Source of the DNA: Vitrella brassicaformis
Lineage: Eukaryota > Sar > Vitrellaceae
Length of the DNA stretch: 64,000 bases
Direction: 5' to 3'
NCBI GenBank assembly: GCA_001179505.1
Contig: CDMY01000770.1
Span: forward strand, 1 to 64,000
In this document: positions 45,783 to 57,950 of the stretch, piece by piece
How the letters are laid out: each line of letters begins with the position of its first letter
How positions within the stretch are numbered: position 1 is the stretch's first letter
The notes under the pieces: model-generated
What the model saw: only the letters and a program-made list of their open reading frames with translations
Told to the model about the DNA's origin: nothing
Database searches by the model: none
Translations under genes and position numbers: made by a program

Positions 45783-48654
45783 TTAGTCCCGCCACCTCAT
45801 CACACGCCGGTTGCTCTCACACCAGCCTGACATGGGGATCTCACAGACAGTATCTGGCAGTCAATTGATGTCCTCACTCACCTGAATGGATGCCCTCTTC
45901 CTCTGCCCAGCGAGAGAAGCCAGCATCCGCAAACATGCACTCAGCCAGCCGCCTACACAAAGAAAGACACAAATATGTCCACTCCTCACGACACTCATCA
46001 AGAGCATACTTGGATCGGTTCCGTTCGCTTTCGAGGTCGTTCTCATCCATGATTCCTCGTGTGTCCCTCGCGGCCACTGCGTGCACATGTGTGGCTCTCA
46101 TGGCCGCCTGGGGCAGGGCAAACTCAGACAGAGAGGGGGAGACGGGGCAGAGGGATGCGCCCCAAAGAGGAGAGGACTCTGTCGTGACGATGGGGCTCAA
46201 GCGGGAGACAAAGATATCAGGGGACCTGCAAGATGTACACCTCAGCGTCGTGTGACATCTCGTCACGCTTCTTACGTTTGTGAGGTTGTGCACGGTGCGT
46301 TCTCGCCATTTGCGGCATGTTCCCGCCAGCCGCAGTGTTGGCCGTCCCCGTCATTGGAAAAATCGAGACGTGAAGTCTCGAGAGCAGGCTGCAGCTCCGA
46401 AGGAAGGGGCGAGGACGGCGGGCATCGATCCAGTCGGCCTTGGAAGGAACTCACAAGCTCCTTGAGCCTCGCCAAGTCCGACATCGGTGGCCGTACACAC
46501 GAATAAGAAGTGTCTCCGTGCCCTGCTTCAAGGAGAGAGACATACAAGCAGTTGCCACGGCCTGGTGCTGCGCAATCACCTGTACTCACCGAATTGGCAG
46601 AGGCGCGATACTGTGGCTGGACTTACGTCCCTGGGCCCTTCTCTTGCCTCTGTCAGCTCCCTCTTGATATTTTCAGCCCTAGTCAAAGCATCCACTTTAT
46701 GTCTCACATGTACCGCTCCACCTCGGCAGCTTCGGCGCCTCAGCGTCTTGGTCTTGGTCGTGGGCAAAGGCGACAGCCTCAACCTAGTCGAAGGCGACCT
46801 GCTTAGAGACGTGAGCGGCTGCAGCGTGGCCTCCGTCCCGCGCCGATCAGATTCCCAGCAGACTCCTCCTTCTTTCCTTGCTGCCCTCCTCAGGGTGTTC
46901 TGCGGCGGCCCTGTGGCTACCGGCGGCCGAGTGAGTGAGAACTTCTGGCTGCTGATACATGGCGTCTCTTTCTCGTCCTGGCTTTCGCTCGTCATCTCGG
47001 ATCTCATGGGAGAAACCAGCATGGAGTCGTCCGATGGGCCTTGCGTCACGTCTTTGGGTGGTCCCGGCAGCTGAGGGGGTGAAGGGGCGCTGTCCGGGGT
47101 GAGCGAGAAGGACAGAGATGAAGAGCACGACGGCTGGTCATCCACTGGCTTGTTCATTCGGGCCGACGTTAGGCTGTCACAGTCGATCGGTACTGACGTC
47201 CTGTGTCCGACCAGCAGTGGTGCAAATGTGGTTGTCTCGTCCACCGGTTGTGTCTCACTGCAGCTTGTTTCGAGCCGCTCCAATGACGGCAGCAGCGGGA
47301 CAACAGGGGGCGAGAAGGATAGTCCATTCGGAGGCGGCACCATCACACTCGTCGACGGCAGCTCTTCACTCACATCAGACCTCGGTGTCATATCTATCTT
47401 GTCCCCAGTGTCTCCAGCCGCTTTGCGGAGATTGGAAGGTGGGCTGCTTGGCGGCGCCGGTAGCTTCAGTCTGGGGATCTGAGTCCGTTTGGGAGATGGG
47501 GGTACGACATTTGGGCGAGCGGGGGACGGCGGACGGGCTTTTGCACGAGGGATGCGAGAAGGGGGGCGGGATGTCCTTGCTTCTCTTGGGAGAGGCGTCT
47601 TCCGGGGACCTTTGACGCCGGCCTTGCGACCGCCTCTAGCCTCGGATGGGTTAGAAGGCCCGCCGCAGCCGTCGTCGCTCGTCGGCCCTCCCTTGAGTGG
47701 TGCCTCGAGGAAGCCAGTGCCATCGCCGAAAGGTACAGCCGACACCACTTCAGCAGGATGAGTCGCCAACGGAGCAGCAACGGCCTTCTCGGCTCCGTCC
47801 TTCGTTGAAATATTCTGCTGTTGGCATACGCCCTCCGTCTCTGTGCCTTTCTCATGCTTTTCCTGCGTCTCCGTCTCGTCTCCTGGGGCAGCATCCCTCA
47901 GCGTCGCCAGAATCAGATATCGATAAAGCCACACAATCAGCAGAAAGTTGAGCAGGGCCCGCACCCAATAGGGGGTCGTAAGCACAAGACCCAGGAGGAA
48001 CACAGAGCTGGGCTGAGGCAGGAAGGGGCCCATACACCCCCACAAGTCCGTAAAGAAGCACCGCCGAGCCATCAAGTCGGTGTCTCTGCCCGGTTTGCCT
48101 GTTCCCTGCCGGCAGACCCTCCGAATGGATGTTGCCGGCGAGACTTTGCGTGGCAGACATGGCTGCCTTGCAGGCGACATCCGGGCTGAGCATGTCTGAC
48201 GTCTGTGATTCCCTAGTGGCGATGCTGACTTCCTCGCCTTAGGGAGCGTTTCTGTGTGCTCGATTGACGAGTTCATGGGTGGCGAAGGGGGAGGGAGGGA
48301 GGGGGAGCGGAGGGAAGAGGATGCTTTCCTGGGCACCGAGCTGGCACTTCCTGGTGGAGGAGGAGCTGAGTGGCGGGCCCTGCCTTCGCTCGCTGAAAAC
48401 AAGACGAGACACAGACTGGTTTGTTCACTCGCTGAAAACAACCGGTTGTTACCTCTCACATTCGCCGCCCCGTTGTTTTCGAAGTAGTCTAATGCTTCCA
48501 TCCAGTCAGCCCGCCTCTTCACCTCCTGGCTGGCACGCTGTGGTGGGGAGGACGGGACGGAGCGAGGTGGCGATGCGCCGACATAATCAGGCCAGCAGAT
48601 TCTGAAGACTTCAGTGCAGGGAGGCCTGTGGGAAGTGGAGGCCTCTCCCTTCAT
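45783..48654 (-). CDS. Low-complexity membrane protein, unrecognised
   Basis: Six exons (48453-48654, 46590-48392, 46276-46525, 46010-46225, 45882-45952, 45783-45826), 861 aa. The first ~200 residues are Ser/Pro-rich. Near the middle of exon 2 are two adjacent hydrophobic stretches (VFLLGLVLTTPYW and ALLNFLLIVWLYRYLILATL). The following ~300 residues are Pro/Ser/Arg-rich, probably disordered. No domain recognised. The 44-base last exon is the least certain. Start ATG at 48652-48654 lies 74 bases from the inverted-repeat element at 48729-48940, and a perfect hairpin sits between them. Confidence 0.65.
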
Positions 48655-48692
48655 TGATGTCCGCCCCCAGGATTTGGCCGGAATCGGATTTC

Positions 48693-48721
48693 GTTCCCTG
48701 CGAGCTAAGATCGCAGGGAAC
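48693..48721. promoter_or_regulatory. Perfect 11-bp hairpin upstream of the membrane-protein gene
   Basis: GTTCCCTGCGA (48693-48703) and its exact complement TCGCAGGGAAC (48711-48721) flank a 7-base loop GCTAAGA. It overlaps TGCGAGCTAAG. It lies 39-67 bases upstream of the minus-strand start codon, so it may be a cruciform protein site or a 5' UTR hairpin. Confidence 0.6.
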
Positions 48722-48728
48722 TGCTGAG

Positions 48729-48940
48729 TGAGTTGCCCTCCTCCGTCGGGGGTCGGGACTCGCTCCGCGTTCCGGCGGCCGCGTCGCGAAATGCATGCAA
48801 AGCCCCCAAGCTCGCATGCAAGCCCCCATCGAAGACGGTACCGAATGAAAAAGTCTCGATGGCCCCAATTACAAACAAACGAGCGACACGAACTTCGGGT
48901 AAGAGCGTGCCTCGCTCGCTAAAAGCTCGCGAGTCCCGAA
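48729..48940 (-). repeat. Short dispersed repeat with terminal inverted repeats, copy 2
   Basis: Reverse-complement relative of 19133-19340. TIRs are TCGGGACTCGC (48753-48763) and GCGAGTCCCGA (48930-48940), and the tail beyond one TIR ends at 48729. Internal similarity is clear (ACCCGAAGTTCGTG, GCGAGCTTGGGGGC, CGGTACCGTCTT) with small indels. Relative to the downstream gene it has the same orientation and spacing as copy 1. Confidence 0.8.
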
Positions 48941-49129
48941 TCGGACGTTGGGTGTGGCCGCTCCGCACCACCAGGGCGCTCGCGAGCATGAGTGTCGTGA
49001 ATCGATGTAAGCGAATACATACATTCATCAGGAATACTTAAGATAGCAAACATAGATGGCGTTTGTATACGTGCAAAGTCACCCAACAAGCACACGGAGG
49101 GCGTCGCTCACTCACTCACTCTATCACCA

Positions 49130-50121
49130 TCAGTAGCCCTCTTCCATGCGATAATATCCTCCTGCCTTCATCCGGCGTCGATAGGGCTCTGCAGCGCCCA
49201 GTGGACGGCCCGACGGCTGAGCACTCGAGTGCTCCTGGAACCCAGTCACCGACTCAGCTGCATATGATGCGCATGCCCACCAGGCAAGAGAGCAGATTAT
49301 GCAGGTATGTATCAAGTAGGCGTACACACACGTATGCAGTGGATCCACTTGCCTGTCGGTTGCTCCTCGGTCTTGTGAAGGAGCTCGTTTGGGGGGGCAA
49401 TGCCGCCATCTCTGCAGACACGGACGGACACACCCAATCAATCAATCAATCAATGCGACGGACAGATATACTGTAGAGGACTTCCAGGTCAGTCATGTGA
49501 TTGACACAAGCACGTACGAGTCCTTCTTGTGCTCTGCAGCCACATCCATACGAACACCAGACACACCCGTGCGCAGCGCAAGTGACCTTTGAGCCTTCTC
49601 CCTGCCTGCAGGTCAGGTACGTGCGGTGCCTACCTCGCTGCTGAGCGCGCGTCGCCAATACAGCAGCCCGCGCATCTGCCCACTCAGTCCACACTGAACC
49701 CGACACGTTAATTACATAATAGATAGCCATGCAGACACAAATTACATTCCTGCCCACCCACCATACACAGCCGTATGTACCTGCATACCTTCGTCAGATG
49801 GGCGCACGTGGGTCCGCAGGTATTCAAGAAAGGCAGCGTCATCACCAAGATGCTTAAGAAGACCAAGGAAGTGATCCTGGCGACACACACACACACAGAC
49901 AGACAGACAGAACAACGCGTCATCAATCACTGTGTGTGTGTCTGTGTATTCTCTGTGTGTGTCTTCTTTCTCCTTACTCTGTGCCTCAACAGCCATTTGA
50001 TGTGAATGTATACCTCCATCCTGGTGAGACCCAGAGTTTCGATCTTCCGCAAGACGGCGTTTTCCTCCTGCGGAGTGTATCGGTTGTCGCGCAGCAAAGG
50101 TTTCTGTGCGTTGCCCATCAT
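49130..50121 (-). CDS. Small protein, unrecognised
   Basis: Six exons (50014-50121, 49789-49876, 49634-49693, 49518-49605, 49353-49411, 49130-49257) join in phase to give 176 aa. It opens MMGNAQKPLLRDNRYTPQEE, then helical DHFLGLLKHLGDDAAFLEYL, and ends in a Tyr/Arg-rich tail (YRRRMKAGGYYRMEEGY). If translation starts at the second Met, MGNAQK could be an N-myristoylation signal, though Lys at position 6 is unfavourable. One intron uses a textbook GC donor (GCAAGT, at 49352-49347 on the minus strand). No family recognised. Confidence 0.6.
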
Positions 50122-50433
50122 GTGAGCGCGAGGGGCAGCGCAGGTCAATCTCGATGCCAGCGAGTTGCTCGGCGCCTGGAGAACCAATCAAACAACACAC
50201 TCTGAGCCACACACAAAAGAGAGAAGAGAGAAGAGAGCATGGGCACGCTTGTTTGACAATACGTCTGTGTGTGCTCACACTGGATGCAAAGACCGATGGA
50301 CGGCACAGAGGGCGAAAGCACCAGCTGAATCGCGTTCGCGAAAGATCCGTTCGCGCACCTCCATGAATCAGTCAATTTTGCGCACGCGCACACCCTAGGG
50401 CGCAGACCTGCCCCAAGTGTTGATCGCCTTTTC
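50122..50433. other. Divergent intergenic region
   Basis: 312 bases between two divergent start codons. Contains GAAGAGA repeats near 50219-50236 and an imperfect inverted pair of GTTCGCG (50333-50352). Probably carries both promoters. Confidence 0.45.
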
Positions 50434-52555
50434 ATGCCAGTGCCTCGTCGCGTTTTGAAGATCTTCGCTTATCTCGGCTGCTTATCCATCTGCTACCCAT
50501 TTGCCCTTCATCCATCTCGACAGCCGACCCCGCAGCCGCTGGTTGCATCTGCGCTCTCATCCGCCACGGGTGGGCCGCACCGGTGGATGGGACAGGGCGG
50601 AGGGGCTAAGCAAACCAAGACAGTCCAAGCAAACGCCGTAGACAGCGAGGTGAAGCACTCGACAGTCCCTGACAGGGAAATGTTGACGGCAGAGGTCATC
50701 AACAGGGCCAAAGGATCATTGTTCGGGTGAGAAAAGTCACTCAGAAAGCACCAGACTGCACGCTGATCGTCCTCTCTGTGTGTCATGTGGTTGGTCCGCT
50801 TCAGACTGTTCATTGCTGATGCGTTGGGGATGCCTGCACACTGGTACTATAGCGTTGGGGATCTGCAGCGGCACTACGGCAAGATCACAGACTTTGTCGC
50901 ACCCAAGGAGCCACATCCAGTGAGCTCAAGTCGCGCAAGACCGAATGAGACCCGTCAGGGCAGGGCACGTGTTTGGTGGGCTGGTTGTTCAGGGCAGCAT
51001 CATGTCGTTGAGTTCGACGGGAGGCGGTGGGCGAGGAGGGCAGCGGGGATCCATCATCGGCGATGTCATCAATCACGGTAGGTAGGCACACTGGCCAACG
51101 AAGCACAAGAACACGAGTTCGCCTATGTCGTGCGTGTGGTTGTGTCTTCAGGCAAGAAGCACCTGTGGGGTCAGAGGGGCATCCACTACCATCACGGAAT
51201 GGTAACCAATACTGCCAAATGCATCAATGAATGGCTATCCCATAGAATGGATGGTTCATGAGTTTGTGTGGTTCAGCGTGCCGGCGAGAACACTCTCAAC
51301 GCGTTGTGCGCGCGAGTGGTCATGCGCTCCATCGCAGCGGCGGGCACGTTCGATCCGCAGCACTCGCTCAACGTAAGCAGTGGCCAGCCACCACACAGCA
51401 GAGAGGGAGTGAAGCGATCGTCCTGCTGTCCGTCCTGTCCTGTGCGGGCGATCGATCAATGCCATCAGGCGTACGTCAAGTTCATGACGACTCCCGGGTC
51501 GCACAACGACACATACGCCGAGACCTACCATCGCATGTTCTTCTCGGTCAGTGCCGATAGCATAGCAGAAACGCGTCAAGAGTGAGTCAACATACCTTCT
51601 CGTGCTTGCCTTTGTGGACAGAATTGGCACCGAGGTGTGAAGCCCGAGCAGTGCGCTGACAACGACGGACACAACACGGATTCTGTGGGAGGGATGGTGG
51701 CTTTGCCTCCCGTGGCCACGTGGGCCGCTCTGACAGGCCAGAGTGCCGAAGAGGCGGGCAAGGCCGCTGCCGCACAAGTGGCACTCACACGTAAGCTGGC
51801 AGATGAGATGACAAACCCATGGCACACGGACACGTTTCGCTATTTGGCTTGCTTCAGACCGGTCCGATACGTTGCAGAAGTACGCCATTCTCTACGGCCG
51901 CATGATTGCCAACCTCATTCGTGGCGCGGACCTGCGGCAGGAGGTGCAGGAGGCCGCCCGGGCGGTAGGCTTTGGCAAGATTGCATCTTACATCGGGCTG
52001 GAGGACACCCAAGTGGTCGGCGGGATGCTCAGCCCTGCCTGCTACATAGGTAGGTTAGGTGAAAGAAAGGACGTCCCTCACTCGTCTGTCTGTCGGATTG
52101 TGTGCATTGCAATGGATTGCACTGCAATGGTGCGGCTGCCTACCTTTCTGCAGACGACTCATTCAAGACGGTGCTCTACTTCGCTTACAAGTATCATGAC
52201 AGGTACACAGGACGGTATGGTGTGGCCATCTCCATGGCACAGATGGACGTTCGTCTGTGTGGCGTGTGGTCAGGCCGGAAGAGGGCCTCATCGGAAATGT
52301 GAATTGTGGTGGGGAGAACGTCCATCGGGGGGCGACACTCGGCGCTCTGCTTGGGGCAGCCAACGGCCTCAACAAATGGCCAGAGAGATGGTGAGCAAAG
52401 TGTCGGAAGGCCGCGTAACCCATTCACACCATGTGGCTGTGTGTGAGTGGATCATCAGGGTGAAGGGCTTGGCTGAGAGTGGTGCCATCCAGAGCGAGGT
52501 CGACAAGCTGATCGAGACGGCAATGCCTGCAGGGACGCTCAAGTCGGAGCTCTAG
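50434..52555 (+). CDS. ADP-ribosylglycohydrolase / J1-crystallin-like protein
   Basis: Family of enzymes that remove ADP-ribose from proteins, and their lens-crystallin relatives. Eleven exons (50434-50726, 50805-50919, 50993-51077, 51152-51201, 51277-51372, 51469-51546, 51622-51790, 51858-52049, 52154-52202, 52274-52390, 52459-52555), 446 aa. Signatures: FIADALGMPAHWYY, PGSHNDTYAETYHRMFF, DNDGHNTDSVGG, DSFKTVLYFAYKY, GGENVHRGATLGALLGA. The C-terminal GGDTDT metal motif of canonical ARH enzymes reads GGENVH, as in J1 crystallin-like members, so activity is doubtful. The first ~30 residues (KIFAYLGCLSICYPFALH) look like a signal or organelle leader. Confidence 0.88.
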
Positions 52556-53171
52556 CAGAACATGAGCTGTGCGGACCGAGGCAAAGGCGGCGCGAAGCGC
52601 TGGCAAAGCTGCTTGTTTGTAGTCTTACGTGGTGCATGGGGTGAGGTGAGTGTGCAGCTGGGTGGGCGGGGGCGGGGGGTGGAGTGAGGGTCGGTGTGTC
52701 GATAGACATCTGAGTTCCACTGAATGTCACGTAATTGTTCGTATCTCAGGAAAAAGAGACACGCACTCGCCAAAGCCACAAAGTCAGGGAGACTCAACCA
52801 ATGGTCCCCCACATAGGCAGGTCTGTCTCACGTCCAGCAATCAAAGCGAATCGACCGCACCGCCACTCCACTTAGCTATACAAGTACATATATATGTAGA
52901 TCCGCATACACACAGAGATAGAGTGAAACAGAGATAGAGAGAGAAACAGACAGCCTCAACCAATCGATGGATGATCTGGAGGACGCCAGATCCCACCCAC
53001 GACTCACTCACTCATGGATTCATGAGGAAAAAGTGACCTTGCCGATCTCTGTAGATATGCACACCACACTCACACCAACCAAGTATATATAGCAAAATGC
53101 CGCACATACGATGCGATTCAGGAAAAAACCACCGCCTCATCCATCCATCCATCCAGCCAGCCAGCCGCCAG
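52556..53171. other. Intergenic, convergent genes
   Basis: 616 bases between 3' ends. Contains purine-rich GAGACAGAGATAGAGAGAG (near 52914-52946) and TATATATGTA. No gene or RNA recognised. Confidence 0.45.
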
Positions 53172-56100
53172 TCAGTTTGGCTCCTCATTGTCACTGTCCT
53201 GGTAGATTCCCTGCAGTGCCTTGGGCCGCCAGGAGCCGTCGCCCATGGGGGCGTGGTGCATGAAGAAATGCACCACCTGCCGCGTGGATGGCCGGTCATC
53301 TGGCTCGAACGCCCACAGCTGCGAGATGAGGTGCCGGATGGGGAAGGGCGCCCCGGGGGCGATGCGCTGCGGGGGCAGACGCTCGACCAACACGCGACGC
53401 CGCATCTCGTCGGGGTCCTGTGTACACACACACACACACACACATACACAATGATGCAGGCCATCGTGGTTGTTGGGACGGGATGTGATTTGATGTGTGT
53501 GCCGACCGTTTCGATCTCTTCGCCACCCCAGATGATGTTAAGGATGCAGCCAAGAGACCACAGATCACACGCCAAGCCAACGTCCTGCACACACCACACC
53601 ACCCACGTGTGTGCAGTGCATTGGTGTGGTTGAATGCCACACATCACATGCATACCTGCACGTTAGAGTCGAGGGACTCAGGCGGCGAGTACTCGACAGT
53701 GTAGCGGAAGAAGTCGTCCTTCTGCAGGACACCACCCTCCGGCAACTGCACCATGGCCCCCAGGTCCATCAGCATCAGACGACGGCCGATCTCACGGCAC
53801 TCGGGCAAATACTAAAGAAGGGCGGACAGCGCCACAGAGAGCAGCAGAGAGCAAAGGATCTTCTGAGTGTGTGCAGTGTTTGTCCGGTCATGTAGCTTAC
53901 GAGCATATGTTGTGCCTTGAAGTTCATGAGCAGCCTGCCCTGCTCGTGGCATGCGGCCACCATCTCCACCAGGCTGTGGCTCAGCTCCAGCGCCTCAGCA
54001 CACGTCAACACGCGACCGCTGGTGCGCGGAGACAAATGCTGAACCAACAGGACCGCCCAGCCCATTAATCACACGTACCCTTTCTCTTTTGTGAACACCC
54101 CTGCTCTGCCTACCTCGTGGAGTCCGATGGCTGTGTATGCCTCCGAGCCGCTGGCGGGCAGCTCGACAGCGACGGCAGGTCTGGGCATGATGGCCTCCAG
54201 TAGCTCCAGGGGCTGCAGGTCACTGGGGGACGAGGGGAGGTCAGACACCGGCGTGAAGGCAAACGACACACCTGACACACAGAGAGACAACAAGACAGGA
54301 CAAGACAAGACAGATCAGGGGGTTCACGATGGATGGATGCATAGGTTTTTCTGGGTAGGTGACCGACTTACCGCTGAGTCGGCCTATGAATGGCATCTTC
54401 CGGGCTATGGTGCACTCGTAGAAGTTGACGCACTCCCGTACAGCCGCATCGAACACAGTCAGACCTGCACACACACAGACGTCGTCATTAGAGCGTGCCA
54501 GGATCCCACTCGTGCGCTCAGACATACACACCGAGCTCTGTGTTGTAGACGCGCAAGGCCACAGCCTGCTCTGTGCCGAAGGGCTGGTCATCACCGTGGA
54601 ACAAGTCAGCACGATATGTCTGCACCCACACCCACACACACACGGCAATATAATGCCCATCACATACGCCACGCCGGCATTGCTGTCATCCTGCTCTCAC
54701 TCACCACTGCGAAAGTGCCATCCCGCAGCACCACAGGAGACCCGTTCCGCATGTGCACGTCGGTGTTGTCTTTTGTGAACCGCCAGTCCTTCTTCAGGGG
54801 CTCGGGAAGCTTCTCGAGTGCCATCTTCTTGGCCAGGGCGAAGTTGCCCAGCATGTCCACCACTATGCGCCACCGATACGAGTCGCCACGCTCGCGAAGG
54901 GACGCCTGCAGCACAGACACGCCACCCACGTGTGTAGATGTGAGTGAGGCAGATGGGTGTGGGCCCAGGGCTGGTATGCCGTACCTGTTGATACGTCTCT
55001 AGCAGCCTGCCGACGTCGGACTGCATGAAGTCGTTTTCGTTGTCCCACTGCTCCTCCCACAGGGCCTTGGCGCGCCGGAACAGCGACGAGGGGGCGGGCA
55101 CTCGCTGACACCTCTGGGCCTCCCTCACCAACACATCGTACACCTACACGTGAAAAAACAGGGGTATTCTTAAGGCGTTCGGCCTTGCTCTCACGTGTGT
55201 TTGTGCACTTACGTGTCCGATGGAAGGTCTGTCCATCTGGTTTGGTTGCAGCATGGTGCACAGGAGCTCCTGGATGGCTGCAGGGGCGACCTTGGGCAGT
55301 CTGAGGTACGGCAAACCGTTCTCAACGATGTACGCCTCGATGTCATGATAGTCCTGATACACCACACAGCCACAGAGGTTACGCTGGCTCCCTCTACGTG
55401 TGTATCCGGTGTCCCTTTGTTTCTCACTCACTGCGAATGAAAACTCCTCTCCGCCCCAGATGACGGCGAGAATGCAGCCCAGCAGCCAGATGTCGGTCGC
55501 CTTGTCCACACACTGATACATACATCGACACAGGGAGGGAGGGAAGATGAGCACACACCACCCCATGGCTGGAATCCCTTCACTCTCTGACTGACCTGGA
55601 CGTCAGGATCGAACACCTCCGGCGGGCTGAACGCAGGTGTCGTTCGGTAACCTGCACACACACACATGACACCACAAACATCAATGCATGACAGCGTCTC
55701 CCTGTATCAGTCGATTGCCCCTGGCTGCTCACGGTAGTCGTCTTTGGCGAGAGTGGTCTCCCCGTGCTGCAGGCGCACCATGCCGCCCATCCCACACAGC
55801 CGCACCGAGAAGCCGTCCCGCAGCACCAGCACGTGCTGCGGCTTCAGGTTGTTGAGCAGCAGGCCCTTCTGGTGGCACCTGCGCACTGTCTGGGCCAGCT
55901 CCAGCGATATGCGGGCCTTCTGGTGAGACGTCAAAGGGCGATCTTCGTGCGTCAGGCGCTGCGTGCAGTGTAAGAGAGAGAGAGGGGCGAGGGAGCAGTG
56001 TTCGTGAGATGGTGTGCGAGGTGGCCAATGCTGACCTGTGGGAGTGGCTGTGCGGATGAGGGCAGCTCGAGGGACACGGCAGGTCTGGGGAGAATGGCGT

Positions 56101-57950
56101 CCAGGACGTCATAGACCGACTCGCACTCGGAGTACGCCGGTGCCAGGGAGAGGGGGTCGTCCAGGCAGCTTGTGTACGTCAGACACACACCTGTGGACGG
56201 ACGGCATGACCCATCCGTCCATGGATGCGATGCACCAGGGAGAAGTGTGTGTTATGCGAGCCCGCCGTGCATGGCACAGGTACCCTGAGTGGTGAGTGTG
56301 TTTGGTATGGCCCCCTGCTTGCAGTATCGGAGGTTGAGCACCTCCTGCGTCGCCAACGCATATGCAGTCGACAAACTCTCTGCATACAAGAGGCCGCTCA
56401 GCATATCGTGTGTATACGTATGTCGTGTCTCTGTCGAGTCGCTCACTTGAAGCCTTGCATCGTATCTTGTAGACCTTGAGAGCTGACTTGGACTCGCCCG
56501 CCGAACTTGCAGACGACACCGAGTACACCTGACCAACACACATCAACACATACGCGCACGTCACTCGCACATTGGTCCAACCATCTCTGCCCACACGCAC
56601 CTGTGCGTATGCGCCCTCCCCGATGATGTCTCGTGTGCGGCCCGACTGGTCCGCCGCACTGAGCACCAGGTGGGGGTAGTCGGACAGGTCCTCACGGCAC
56701 TTGCTGATCTGTCTCGCTGTCACCCGCAGCAGACGCACCAACTCGTGCCACAAACTGCCAGAATCAGAGCTCTCCGACGCCTGGCCACCAGAGAGAAAGG
56801 CAAAGATGGTGATTAAGTGTGTGTCGTGTCGCCAGCAAATTGCTGAGTGGCTGGGTGACCTCCTTGTAGCCCTGCAGGAGTGAGGCCATGTTTGAGTCGA
56901 GGAAGTGCTTGTCGCTGTCAAAGTTGGAGTCGAATATCGTCTCGATGGATTCACGCAGCGACTCCACTGACGCCTCACCGCCACACTCACACTGCACACA
57001 ACAAAGAGGTAGGGGTACTGTACATGCATCGACGTGTCCGCAACTCTCACATCCCTGCAGACCTCGTCATCATGGCCAACATGTGCAGGAGGGCTCTCGG
57101 CGGCCACCGAGCAGGCCATCTCAGAGTCGTCCGAGTCCAAGACGGTCCTCCCTGGCACCTGCGGCCTCCCCTCTTCGCCCCACGACTGCGACGACTCGTC
57201 CTCGTAAACCACCGACGGCCAGGGCTCCCACTCGCCCGATGACCCGTCGTGATGGTCCTGGTCGTGCTCATCGTCGCTCTCAGACCTGGCGAAGCTCGTT
57301 CGCCAGAACCGCCAGGAGTCTGCAGCTGCTGCAGGTGGTGAGCCGTCCTCCAACGCATCGTCAGACTCACGTCTGCACCAATCAAGGAAAGGAGGACATG
57401 TGTGTATGGTCTGAGTAGCCGGATACATCTGGTCTGTTGTGTACCTGGATGATCGCAGTCCGCTCGTGAGGGGCTCGTCGGATGGGGGAGTGCTCCTGTG
57501 GGACGGCCGAATGCCGGAAGGGGTGGAGGTAAGGGTGTCGAGCCGCGAGTAGCCATGAGCAGATGACTCCCCGCAATGGGACTGCTCATCCGCCGCCCCG
57601 CTGTCAAGCTCCAGGGGCAAGATGTCGTCCATCCCTGATGCGGCGGCCGAACAGGGATACTCCTCGCCACTCATCTCGTGCGTCTTGAGCCGTACCCTCC
57701 GGGCCAGCAGCCACACGAGAGGTTCCATGCCAAGCCGAAACACAGTCATGGCATCTTGATCACCAAAGGTGCTGTCGTGTCTTGGGAAGCGGAGCAGCCT
57801 CATGAGGAAGCGCACGACGCGATGAGTAAAGGACAGTGACGCAGATGGGTTGGAAGGGGGAGAGAGGGGGTGCGTCACGGGGAGGGAAGGCGGAGCGGAG
57901 CCGTCGTCACATGCCAATTGCGCCTCGTCCGCTGAAGCAACGGACCTCAT
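53172..57950 (-). CDS. Tandem double pseudokinase
   Basis: Twenty exons, all phases consistent, 1097 aa: 57445-57950, 57051-57372, 56860-56991, 56601-56780, 56447-56528, 56284-56379, 56036-56190, 55733-55958, 55596-55651, 55432-55512, 55213-55353, 54985-55143, 54705-54905, 54532-54619, 54372-54464, 54114-54271, 53901-54038, 53656-53811, 53507-53584, 53172-53417. After a ~280-residue acidic, probably disordered N-terminus come two related kinase folds. Domain 1: GEGAYAQV, SALKVYKI (Lys kept), LLLNNLKPQHVLV where HRDLKPxN is expected, CGMGG in place of DFG, SPPEVF, DIWLLGCI. Domain 2: AVALRVYN (Lys to Arg), LLMNFKAQHMLV, MDLGA, SPPESL, DLWSLGCI, DRPSTRQVV. Both lack the catalytic Asp and the metal-binding Asn, so catalysis is unlikely. 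The shared RPAV(S/A)VELP block shows internal duplication. Possible JAK-like or scaffold role is inference. Confidence 0.85.
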
